64,000 nt of DNA from Trichoplax sp. H2 (Eukaryota > Placozoa > Uniplacotomia > Trichoplacea): the NCBI GenBank assembly GCA_003344405.1, contig NOWV01000062.1, positions 1 through 64,000 on the forward strand, written 5' to 3'. Under the pieces are notes generated by a model, which did no database searches, was not told the DNA's origin, and saw only the letters and a list, made by a program, of their open reading frames with translations. A program made the translations under genes and the position numbers. Positions 15,301 through 26,400 of this stretch are shown here, piece after piece; position 1 is the stretch's first letter, and each line of letters opens with the position of its first letter.

Positions 15301-18230
15301 TATACTACCTGCATAATAGCTTCTGATATTTCGGAATGAAAACATTTTACGAATTCAGCTCTATAACGGGGCTAGATACCGAATAATTAAATAAAAAAAA
15401 TAATATTTGAATGTACATATTTGACAACTTGTTAATAGCTTTATAGATGGTATTATTATGATGGTGTCTATCTCAAGTATGTGCCGTCTAGATTACCTTC
15501 TTTTTTAAATCATCCTGAGCTTCTGATATTCGTCTTAGCTGACTTGATACAGAAATATTTTCTGGTAAACGAGTTACATGATGAGAATCATATCCTGGAT
15601 AAGATTGAAGCTATATACAAAAATTAAAAATTATTATTTCAGAGCGGTTCGCCTTTCAGATCTCTGAGGTTCTAATAAAATACGAAAATTTTTTATATTA
15701 CAGCAGTTCCTAATTTTATATAGTTGTTACCTCGACTAATTTAGGCTTTTCGGGTCGCTCTTCTCTATTATATGCTCTCTGTTATTGTAAAATTATGAAA
15801 TAGGACATAAATAGCTTATATGCAAAAAAATTTACATTAGTCCTAAAAGTAATATAATACGTAGTTTCCAGTTCTAATTGCTTACTTGTCTGACGGTTTC
15901 TCGCAGTTGCTCATATCTCATTTGTTTATCGTAGAATTTTAATTTTAAAGGTTTCTTATCTTGCATTAGTACTTTTATATTGTAGAGATAGATTGACAGT
16001 GGTTAGTACATTGCATACATTTATCGCCGATTCGATGTTAGTCTATTATTTCGGACTAGAATCATACAACAAATGAGAAAATTATGATATATACAGTTAC
16101 CAATTTTCGATGAGAATACGCCGGCAAATCGGTTCATTTCCTTGGCTTCTTTTTCTAAACAATTTATTTAAATTATATGTACATAACAGATATTAATAAG
16201 TTTAACTGCTAAAATTCATACGAAGGTTGTTGCTACTGCTAATTACGACATAAATTGTACAGAGCTTATTCCTAGCATATAAGTAAATATCTACATAGTT
16301 AAATGCTGTAAATAGCATCAGATATCGCTTTGCTATTGACTATAATAAAAATTTACGCCTTAAATAAATATACTCTTGGTAACTACTATCATACCTTTAT
16401 TAATAACTGGTCTTTTCTGTAACTCTACTTCACGATATGCATAGTCATCACTTTCATCCTCATTATCTGACATGTCAATTGTCATTTTAGTGAAGCTTTG
16501 TAGTTCACTATTTAAATTTCCGATACGACCTTGCAGCTTTTTAATTTGATTAACGCTTTCCACTATTTTATATAAGGTCAAGAAGATAACTAACGAATAC
16601 GAAATTTTTAATACCCTAAATAATCTCTTTTAAAACATTAAATGTTGACAATAAAGGGAATTATAGTCAACTAATCATGAATTATATCCATATATATAGT
16701 ATGTACTGTATACATATATTTGTCTGTGCCTTATTCTTAAAAACAAGAGATTATTCAAGCTGAGCAGAGAAATGATCTCATATAGCAATAATTAGCTGTG
16801 ATTTGAAAATGCAGCAGGCGTGATTAATTGTGATTTAATGTATTTAAATATCTGATAAAAAAGATTGAAATTATCCCTGAGGCTAGAGCTATATCATGTA
16901 CGCATTGCGTCGTGCGTTACGAAATAGTACTACAAAAGGAAGACGCAATAAGTTTTGCTTTAATTCTGATATAGGTAATCTCTTCTTGATGTTTATTATG
17001 ACAATTTATATCGATCAATAAGATATGAAAGTTAAGAATATTGGTGTTGTTAATAAATCATAAAACTAATTTTACCTGAGATTACAAATTGATAATAAAA
17101 GTACCCTTGGGTAGATTAAATAAAACGATAAGATTATTATCAGTTAAGATATTTAAGTTTGTCCAGTCGTATATCTACCTCTAGCTTATATATTTTTGTA
17201 ATCATAGACATAAATGAATATTATGCTTATGTTTTAGGTTGTGCTTGATTAAAATGTCTCACATGTACAGGTAAAAAATAACAGTAAATTTTCCCCTAAA
17301 TTATTACTATTTCGGATTGTAATTGGTTCGAGAATTATTTTTTGGATGCTGCTAAAAATATTGTTAAAATTCGAAAGGAAATGATCATCTATCGCAAAGG
17401 TTATAGTACATATCTTGAATGGAGATGAAACTCGCGATAATTCTTAGATTGGTTGAATAAAATGATAAAATAATTATCAACAACAACATAAATTTGCTAG
17501 ATAAGATCAGTAGATTAAGCTTCTGGCTTTTCTTTATCATAAACTAAGGAATAAATCTTAATATTATGATTAGCTAAAGAAATAGCTTAAAAATGGAAAT
17601 TGCTACAAAAAGTAGTACTAAATTTAAAATAGTGTCATTATCTGCTATGAAGGAATTATTGAGTTCAAGTTGTATTTTGGGTATCTTGGATGGGAGAAGA
17701 GCTTGATGATTTATTTCTATTACGAATACAGAGACTGTTATGCCTTTACTGGAGGACGATAATACATGCAATGGTAAATCATAGAGAAAAGAAGGTAAAA
17801 ATAATTAGTGTTAGATAAGATATTTGTTATGATATGATAAGTGGGGCAAATTGAGCAAGCAGATCCAATATTGTAGCGCATGATTTAATCTGATCGGTCT
17901 ACAGCTAATTTCACTTTTCGGTCATTAATTGATATTTATCCTTGATTGATTAACAGGACAGAAAAATGGAATTATCTAGTAGATGATATTTTAATATAGG
18001 GATTGTCTTATGATGAGGAAAGATAAAGCCATTAATAACAATTACAGTATTGATGGCCTTTGTCGTGTCAGCTTAATAGGCCATAGAAGGAACAGAGGCT
18101 AATGAAGTGTTATATGTCTTAACCGGATATACTTTCTACCTCTACAATCCTCGTTATCATATAATACTCTAAACATGATTTTCATTAAAAACAAATTACC
18201 AACATTCACCATACTACCATAATAGTTCAT
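12389..18230 (-). CDS. FAM227-family (FWWh domain) protein
   Basis: Seventeen exons on the minus strand: 18230-18200 (tentative), 16562-16395, 16154-16101, 15959-15886, 15778-15731, 15610-15497, 15371-15309, 15155-15120, 14980-14876, 14531-14405, 14108-14010, 13899-13798, 13667-13498, 13429-13194, 12859-12785, 12631-12559, 12478-12389. They join in phase to about 554 residues. Family marks are the DTFWWFFLYRYQ exon (FWW near residues 187-189), LWMTGNKPYPRSW and IFNIHGHSPLVEQYM, as in FAM227A/B. The N-terminus is charged and predicted disordered; the middle (13498-13667) is basic and Ser/Arg-rich. The exon at 15959 has an in-frame alternative acceptor at 15971. FAM227 function is not established; a ciliary role is inferred from the X-box beside the start. 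I cannot decide between A and B. Exon 1 is only ten codons and rests on phase, ATG and donor signal. Confidence 0.85.
16563..18199. other. proposed first intron of FAM227-like gene
   Basis: About 1.6 kb without recognisable coding sequence. If the ten-codon first exon at 18200-18230 is correct, this is intron 1. An open plus-strand stretch starting at ATG 16896 ends at a GTAATC donor-like site but has no partner exon that I could find. Confidence 0.45.
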
Positions 18231-18315
18231 ATTTTGTAATACTTAATTTTAGATATGTAAACTATTGGATAGAGATTAAAAATAAAAAAAATGAAATAAC
18301 AGCTTGGTAGACGTA

Positions 18316-18330
18316 GTTACCCTTAGCAAC
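18316..18330. promoter_or_regulatory. RFX X-box candidate upstream of FAM227-like gene
   Basis: GTTACC-CTT-AGCAAC fits the vertebrate RFX consensus GTNRCC(0-3N)RGYAAC with no mismatch. It lies about 86 bases upstream of the proposed FAM227-like start codon (18230, minus strand), a typical distance for X-boxes of ciliary genes. Function is inferred. Confidence 0.55.
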
Positions 18331-19206
18331 CATACACTATTCTAGTATCATTTTAGCTTGAATCACGGATTATATTGATGAACGATGATTCATTTTAGTA
18401 AGTAAGGATACAATTATATCTTGGCTGATGATTTTGATATGTTGCAATTTGTTTGCCATGATTATCTTGACTTTCCATGATTGCTATCTTTACTTGATGA
18501 CGATGAGTATATTAACTATTGAGCGAGGAAGGCAGCATCCTAATTCATGTTATGATATCCCTAAGCCAGCTGGACTGCAGCTCTTCTTACACTATCCTCT
18601 ATAGTGTGTCCTGTTATAGGTGTGGTTTAGTATTGATTGTACTTAAATGGTAAAAGCCAGTGGCATCAGACAGTAAACTAGCACACTCAAAGCACAGTAT
18701 GGAGTTTCCATGGTAACACTGTGACGTAACATGGACCACTAGAAGAGAACTAGTTCTAGTGGTCCTAGTACCCCTATACTGAGCGCAGTACAGTGCACAG
18801 TTTCAGTAATACCGTACAGTAAAATGACCAGAACAGTGACAAGTCTACTTCGATCTCTATGCGAAACGGCCGCTTTCCGTCCGTCCCGCCCTTTCTTTCT
18901 TTTACTCGTCCCTAACTATGTTCTGAAACCATGGATTGCTACTTTAAATTCTTAATAAATTGCCATTAGGCAATTGTGAACTTATAAATGAATACCATAG
19001 AGCTGCTTACGACTAGATATTAGTAGAGTAGTGATTTCGCCAAGTGGAGAAACAGAGGTGTTTCGTTGTCTCATATAAAAATCACTAGCGCAAGCATGTA
19101 GCTATACACTATACCGAATACAGTATGAAAGTTCATAATAAAGGCTATATTGTAATTGCTAAGTAGTATACAATCCTTATTCTGAGTCAATACATACTTC
19201 ACAAGA
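18331..19206. other. divergent intergenic region between FAM227-like gene and PGS1
   Basis: No coding frame was recognised. It contains a short GC-richer patch around 18.70-18.90 kb with the elements listed at 18704-18765, then AT-rich sequence. Scattered CAGTAC/TACAGT words lie at about 18788-18822 and near 19120. Confidence 0.5.
18704..18765. promoter_or_regulatory. X-box-like palindrome, CRE-like site and 12-bp hairpin
   Basis: GTTTCCATGGTAAC (18704-18717) matches the nematode-style X-box RYYNYYATRRNRAC fully. It is followed within about 10 bases by TGACGTAA, a CRE/bZIP-type site. A perfect inverted repeat follows, GGACCACTAGAA (18733-18744) against TTCTAGTGGTCC (18754-18765), with a 9-base loop. 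The cluster lies between two divergent genes, so it could serve either one. Confidence 0.45.
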
Positions 19207-19330
19207 GTACTGTTGAGAACTGTATACTGAGTTCAGTATGGAATCTATACAGTCAAAAGAGTACAGTACATTGTTACAGTACATCGTCACACTACTGAGT
19301 ACTGTAAGGACAGCGAGTACTGTAAGCTCC
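19207..19330. promoter_or_regulatory. TACTGTA/TACAGTA word cluster before PGS1
   Basis: GTACTGT at 19207, GTACAGTAC at 19261, ACAGTAC at 19275, AGTACTGTA near 19298 and AGTACTGTA near 19317, with near-matches (CTGTATACTG, TTCAGTATG) between them. The cluster ends about 45 bases before the ATG at 19371. It resembles the cluster before NDUFAB1. Promoter function is inferred. Confidence 0.4.
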
Positions 19331-19370
19331 ATCAGCTCCTGCTCCACCAATCCTGGCATCCATTTCCAAT

Positions 19371-22300
19371 ATGGCTCTGCTAAGGCCATGCCTAAGCAAC
19401 GTCTTAAATCGGTATAAAATAATAACTAATCGACATGTAACCTGCTTGAACCTATTGAGAAAACGCCATCATTATAGCGGTCAGGCTATCACAGCAATTA
19501 GTGATCTATTACAAGATTTAGGACCTCAATTTTATGCTGATGGTGATAAAATTCGATTTCTACACCAGCCCACAGATTTCTATCAAGAATTACTGGTACG
19601 TAAGCAAATTGTGTAAAACGTACTGTTAAACATATTTTACTTTATAATAATAATGTAATCGTCAGCATACGGTATTGGGCATTGCTTGACATAGCTAAAA
19701 TCTACCAGCAAGAGCTGTATTGAATGGCCTACGTTCTTATCATGTACTCACGGATAAAGATCTTGAACTTTCATCATCCTAATATTCATACATATTATCA
19801 GCTAGCTAATTCGCAATCAGCAATTTACAAGTTGCATAGTTAGGATGATGGATTGAAGTAGTACTTGTACGATCTGCAACCTGCTTTCTTTTATAAAAGA
19901 CTACACTATTGATTTACTCACCTTAAACCATCAATGTACTTGGATAAGAGCGATGTAAATCTTATGCATATACACAATATCGTTTCGTGTACGAGGATAG
20001 TATCGAAGCATATTGCCAGCGAATCGCAAGCACCAAATTAAGACCAGTTGATCAATGAAATGCATTTACTTAATACTTGGACAGTAGGCTAGCATTCGAA
20101 GTTTTCTTTTTACCTCTATGTGTCAGCTAATTGCATACCCTAAATTTAGACCAATTGGCAATTGATATGTATGTCATCAATACATAGATACAATCTCTAA
20201 TTTAGGGTCCTTTCCTAACGTACAAAGTTTCCCACACCAAATCATGAAGTATGGTTTACATCAAATGGCTTACTCAGCTTTGCATACACATAATTATATA
20301 ATTAATTAATCATTAATCCACGGCATACCTGTAGAGTACACTGTTTTACTACACTCTATTTGGCATAACTGGCCGTATCATTTTTTATTATCCTGATAAT
20401 GTGATACATAAATTGTTGCAACATGATGCAATAGGATAAATGTCATTCTGAAGCAATGCAGACTTGAATGGATAGTATTAAAAGCAGACAGATTTTCATC
20501 GTTACCAAACTACTGTATTAGATTAAATCATGATTTATAATACCATCAATTTTATTACAATAGATGCCTCGATGTTGCATAATTCGTTAGGATTAGTACC
20601 GTTATATATTGGAAATACAGATAGAACAGATGTTAATAAAATCAGTCAAATTTTCATCATCATTTAAACTACTATGTTGAATGAAATAGTAATTTATTAT
20701 CACATCAAACACAGTTATAATGGATACCTTTCTTATATGTATTACAGTCCAAAATAAAAACGGCCAAAAAGAGAATTACGTTAGCTTCGTTGTACATTGG
20801 AAATGGATCTTTGGAACAACGAATGGTATGGATATTATCGTTTGCTTTTTAAGAATAAAAGAGTGAATAATAGCATTTTATTATACACTGCTAACAACCG
20901 TGAGCTAATCCTATAGTAAATCTTATTGTTATTGGTTAAAATTTATTTAGGTTGACGAATTACAGCAAGTTTCAAGATCTAGTATACAACTTAATAAACC
21001 ATTAGATATTAACATTCTACTCGATTATACTAGAGGATCGCGTGGAAAACAGAATTCTCGCAAGATGCTATTACCATTAATAAATGAGTCGCATAGCAGT
21101 GTTAATGTGGCCTTATTCCATACTCCGCACTTACGTGGTCCTTTAAAAGCTATTGTACCGGAAAGATTTAATGAAACCATTGGTTTATCTCATTTGAAAG
21201 TCTATCTTTTCGATAATGATGTCATCATCAGCGGGTAATTAGTAATCATTCGTATTGTAATAATTAATATAAGTATAATAGAAACATGTTAAAACGTTGG
21301 ATTATAGCAGTAAAATGTTTGCTAACCAATTCTAATTTCATGATATTTTTCCATTCTCTTAGGGCCAATCTGAGTGATTCTTATTTTGTAAATCGTCAAG
21401 ATCGATATATAGTTATTGAAGATAATCCAGAATTTGCAAATTTTTTTCAAGATTTAATAACGGTTGTCAGTAAATATTCTTTACAGTTACAACCAGATGA
21501 TACAACAAAAATGTTAGAAGATATAAACGTTCATCCATACGAAAATAACGATAGTAGTCAAGAATTTATTAATGCTATGAGAAGCGATATTCATCAACTG
21601 TTACACAAATATAAAGATTCTATAAAGAATAATAATTTATCGAAATCAAATACTGTTATATTCCCTCTGATTCAAATGGGGCCGTTTGAAGTAAGGTTTG
21701 ATGAGGAGGCCACTCAAAGGTTATTTGGATCACTACGGAAAGACTCTACATTGCTCTTAGCATCTGGATACTTTAACCTAATAGAAAAATATTTAGCAAC
21801 AATACTTACTAAATCTAAAGGCGACTATAAGATTTTAACGGCTGCACCTGAGGTAGGATAGACCATCATTTATAAAAAATACTATTTGTAGGCTAAAGCA
21901 GTTGATAAATTCCAGAATATTTTTGGGGCACTTTGTTAGGCTAATGGATTCTATGGTGCAAGTGGTATTGCAGGCTATATTCCGGATTCATATACGTATA
22001 TTGCTAAACAATTCTATCAACGTATCGTGAGCGAAAATCAAGATCAGCGTATAAAATTGTTAGAATACGAACGTCAAGGTTGGACCTTTCATGTCAAAGG
22101 TAAAATATTGTAATGCTGTATACTACGGCAACATGTCCCATCGCTGAGATTTGCGTATGGGTATTTTATTTATAATATAATTAGCTATTAAAATGACATA
22201 ATTGTGCTATACAGCGCGCCAGAAATAGTAAACTTAATCATTTATCAGTACATAAATCTATCATTTTAGGTTTGTGGTATTATTATCAACAAGAACAACT

Positions 22301-22794
22301 GCCTTCAATGACTTTGATTGGTTCCTCAAATTTTGGTAAATATGCAAGGATTAATGAGGTCTTTGTATTATACATAGTAAGCATTCGTAATTTTAATTCA
22401 TAGGTTATCGATCCACCTACCGCGATTTGGAAGCTCAAATAGCAGTTGTAACAAGTGAATCTAACTTACAAGAGCTTATGAAAGCCGTAAGTTCCAGTGC
22501 TTGATATTCATAATTTTAGCTGAGAGCGATATATGATTGATTTGAATAAAATAATTAGATTTCGATCTACCAACGTTTATACTCTCCCATACTGTGATGC
22601 TATTTATGATGCTATACATTGGATTAAGCATAATGGTCATGTAGTATTGTAATTATCATTTGCTTTTCTAGGAACAAGAGAGTATTTTCTCTTATGGAAA
22701 AGCTGTTAACCAAGATGTATTTCGTTCCGATCGAAGGCAGGTAGCTTTTTGGGCTCAGATGGTAACCAAGTACATATTGTGGAAGTTTTTATAA
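19371..22794 (+). CDS. PGS1: CDP-diacylglycerol--glycerol-3-phosphate 3-phosphatidyltransferase (mitochondrial PGP synthase)
   Basis: Eight exons (19371-19595, 20748-20825, 20951-21234, 21363-21852, 21940-22099, 22270-22335, 22404-22486, 22672-22794) join in phase to 502 residues, close to animal PGS1. Exon 1 gives a basic mitochondrial-type presequence. The phospholipase-D-type HKD motif is HLKVYLFD (H182, K184, D189), preceded by LLDYTRGSRG and HTPHLRG, and followed by NLSDSYFVNRQDRY. The second half-motif is HVKG (H410, K412) with LIGSSNFGYRSTYRDLEAQ. In the family, this enzyme makes phosphatidylglycerophosphate from CDP-diacylglycerol and glycerol-3-phosphate, the committed step to cardiolipin in the inner mitochondrial membrane. 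Candidate AATAAA signals lie at 22966 and 22999. It is divergent from the FAM227-like gene and convergent with the dynein gene. All key residues are present. Confidence 0.95.
20480..20830. repeat. ~160-bp duplication in PGS1 intron 1 that includes exon 2
   Basis: GACAGATTTTCATCGTTACC near 20485 recurs as GTCAAATTTTCATCATCATT near 20645, each followed by AAACTACT.TG. Downstream, TTCGTTAGGATTAG..TATATTGGAAATACAGATAGAAC (about 20582-20625) parallels exon 2 (TTACGTTAGCTTCG..ACATTGGAAATGGATCTTTGGAAC). The upstream copy lacks about 40 bases, including the splice acceptor and the start of the exon, so it is a dead relic. Confidence 0.55.
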
Positions 22795-23496
22795 TATGGA
22801 AATATAAAGTCATTAGCACGTATCTATTCGCAGAAAAAATTGAAATCTAGCTTTTAAAATTTAAAATTTAAATATTTATTATCATCATACTGAGACACAA
22901 TTACATAATAATGCATCTAACATGACTTATTAAAAAAGTTTATAATTATTTTTATACGAATTTATAATAAATGAATGATTTTATCGAGAATTTTATTTAA
23001 TAAACTAAGTAGCAATATTTGCCTATATGATATCGAGAATTTTATGTGGTATTCAAAGATGCGTGTAATGCAACGGATACCGATGCATTGCATTGCAAGT
23101 TTCGAATTCGTCAAGTTACATGAGTGATAATTTGATATCAAATCTTCTAAATAAATGTTCGTTTACCGAACTGTCATAAAATATATGCAAGCAGAAAAAG
23201 ACTCAAACAACCTTAATAGCCTAGACAAAAGCATAGTAGTCTAGCTAATTATCCACTAGATTGTATTGTTGTATAAATATAATTGTATCATTGATATACT
23301 TGTAGATTAATTAGTATATTACAGTTAGGGGAACTCAGTACAGTAGATACGAGTTGGCTATTAGGAAAATGACAAGAACGAAAAGTTGTTGTTCGAATGA
23401 CTTACATGATGATTATATGTAAACATGTAATAAATCATACGCGTACATAGTATTAAATGTAGTTCGAACCAACTTCATGAGTCATGCAATTATATT
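22795..23496. other. tail-to-tail intergenic between PGS1 and dynein gene
   Basis: AT-rich 3' flanks. AATAAA occurs at 22966-22971 and 22999-23004 for the plus strand, and TTTATT at about 22992 could serve the minus-strand dynein gene. No coding frame was recognised. Confidence 0.55.
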
Positions 23497-26400
23497 TTAA
23501 GTGCTCAACAGTAAAGCAACTCCTGCTAATATCCATTTCGATGAATTTTCTTTCGTCTTAAGATTAAATGTCCAGACAAATGTTGGGCCACGTTGTCGAG
23601 TTTTATATACTGGACACTCATAGATATTTCTTGTTTCTTGACGATCAACAGTAATAGCACGCAAAAATATTACTGGCATTGATGGAGTTAATTCCTTTAG
23701 TTTAGAATCTTGTATAACACCAGATTGTACATCCCAGCGGGCACCTTCCATGAATAAACCATGAATATAGGCACCTTCACGAGGCGGACTATTGAAATCT
23801 TCTTTGCTTTTCTTTGTAACATCACACTGAATACACATTTTATCAAGTGGCCATTCATTTTTCCTAGCCATAGATTGCATAATAGCGGTTAAAAATGATT
23901 GAGGATTGAAAAAACCAGCCAACCAGACAACATTTGGTAATGCAAAATCAGTTGTCCAATTTTCCAATTCTTTAATACGCAATAACAAATTACTATACCA
24001 AGCAGCTAATCCTGACAGTGATGGATATGCACGCTTAGTCCAGCTATCAGGTACTTTATCCAGGAAGAGTGAATTTTGCAAATTCTCCATATCAGCTGAT
24101 ATTGTTAATTCACCCTTTAAGCCAAGATCTAATTCTTTTAATGATCGTCGTATTTCTGATGTTAATATATTCATTCTTTCACATTCTTGGAAGGCTACAA
24201 CAGTATATGGTGAACGATCTTCTATACGTGCCATCATTTCAGATACATTAAATTCTTCAGGTAACTTCTCGATAATTTCATCTAATGTTTGCTTGACTTT
24301 CTCTTCGCGTGTAGACGCTGCACCGCCACCAGCACCAGCATCGCGTGGTTGCATTTCCAAGACAGTTCGGAAAAGACTATTTGATGTTGTTGTTAAGAAA
24401 CCAATTTCAGCATTTGGATGGAGACCATATAGATATGGGCTTTCAGGTGGTAACATTTCAGAAATGTACAAATGATAGCCTTTATAATCGCTATTTGGTG
24501 GTACAGGGAAACCTGGTGCAAACTGTAATTCACCATCTAATAAATCGGCTCTCATAAACTCTTCAAGATAGGTCTTACATAGACGTCGATCCCAATCGTC
24601 AGTAATATGGCCACCATACATAATTTCACCGAATAAATAGCGCAAATCAGTCCATGGAACTTTAGTATTTGCTTCTAAGTAATTATACAAGACGTTGACA
24701 CTGATAGTTAAGTCACCAGTATTGAATGGATATGGCCGATTCCATCCTTGTGGTCCAAATTTACGTCGTTCAGCTACAACAGCATGGAAATAACAGAGTG
24801 CAAATAAGATTGATTTAAATTCACTCTCACGTGTACATATTTCCAGGGTATCTTGATTAAAGTTGTCCAATGCTTTGTATAAGTTGGCTTGCATTCCAGT
24901 CGGTGGTTCATTGGTAATTTTAATCGATGCTTGCAATAGACCTTGTGGTATAATATGAGATTCTGGTGTTGGAGCAGGCTCAGCTGACATAAAGACACGA
25001 TAATTTTCATGACTTCCTTCACTATAAGTTTCAATTTTCTTCTCTAATGTTGGCAACCATTTAGCTACTAAATGGATATTTTGCAAAATAACCCAATGAC
25101 CTTCACGTGCAGCTAAATCAAGACTTTGTTCAGCGACAATTTCTTGACCTTGTCCAAGTGATATATTATGCAAGGAGCCAGCACTAATAGTATAGCCTAA
25201 TTTTTTACCTAATGCTTCGACATCTTTTAATGGATCAACACCAGGTGATAAGATGAAAAAGATTGGTGTTGCTGGGCTACTTTCTTCAAATGATCTAGAG
25301 AATTCAATTTGTCTATTTTCAACATATTTATGGCCTAATTTTTCTTCCACAAAATTGCTAATAGCATAAGTCATACGATCCGGTCGCAATGCACGTAACA
25401 TGCACAACTTTTGTAATGATGATTTTGTTTTCCATTCTTGTGGGAATTTCTCCTTTTCAGGGCATTCACTTTCAACAAATTTTTTCCATCGTTTTGCAGA
25501 ACCTTCGATATCACGATCTAAATTTCTAAATTCATCCATGGATGCCAATGCTTTAATACCACCCCAAGCATGATGAGATAGAAAATCGACTGGGCTGATA
25601 ATATTTTGCACCACTGGGAAACGTAATAGGAAATCTAATTCATTAGCCCATATTTCTTTATTCATGAGTAATACTTGGAAGGTAACTTGAGCTGCAAAGA
25701 TCAACTTATCACTTTCGAATAATCCACGACTTGTATAAGCATACACCGAGTAAGTAATAATATCGATTAAATTAGCTACTCTAACTTTAACATCGTCCGC
25801 GACTTCAGCACGATCAATGGCCTTATTAAAGACAGCATTGAATGCTTTTAATGAGAATTGATAGATAGGATTGATCTTATGTAGATCGTTGAGGATGAAA
25901 TAGAGTAATGATGCACGTGCAGCTGCTGGACGATAATGTTCACGAGCTTGATTGATTTTAATTTCAGTTGCTTTGGATTCTGTCACTTTGACTTCAATTT
26001 CTGATGCAGTTCGTTTAGTTACTTCTAAGTTCTCCACTAATGAATAATCACCTAAGAAATTGCCTTCAGCAGCTGATAAACGTGATAATAATGAATCTTC
26101 TAATTCTTTCAAACGTATCTTGAAATCATTTTGTAATTTCGTTAAATCAGCTTTTGATTTTTCTAAATCAGGCCTTTCTTTACTGACAACTTCAGCTAGT
26201 AATTGATCTTCTAAGCCATCGCGTGTAACGGTGAAATTAATTAATGTTGCTTGTGCTTGTAATTCAGGCTTATAATGTGGATTGGCTAATTTAGTTTGTA
26301 AGATTAAGCGGAAATCTGGATGATATTCCACTTCTTTATCACCAATCTTGATAAATTTACCTTTCTTGATGGTATTTCGACCGAGTAATGGATCAAGAAC

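Noticed and set aside
16896-16974. Plus-strand ATG followed by 26 basic codons and a GTAATC donor-like site, like a mitochondrial presequence exon
   Set aside because: I found no phase-compatible downstream exon, and PGS1 has its own complete first exon; likely chance within the FAM227-like intron.
17325-17345. GGTTCGAG, a possible tRNA B-box
   Set aside because: No A-box at a suitable distance and no cloverleaf could be drawn; the same applies to GGTTCGAA on the minus strand near 23465.
24774-25034. Minus frame of 86 codons inside the dynein exon
   Set aside because: It is a shifted frame of the dynein coding sequence without independent support.
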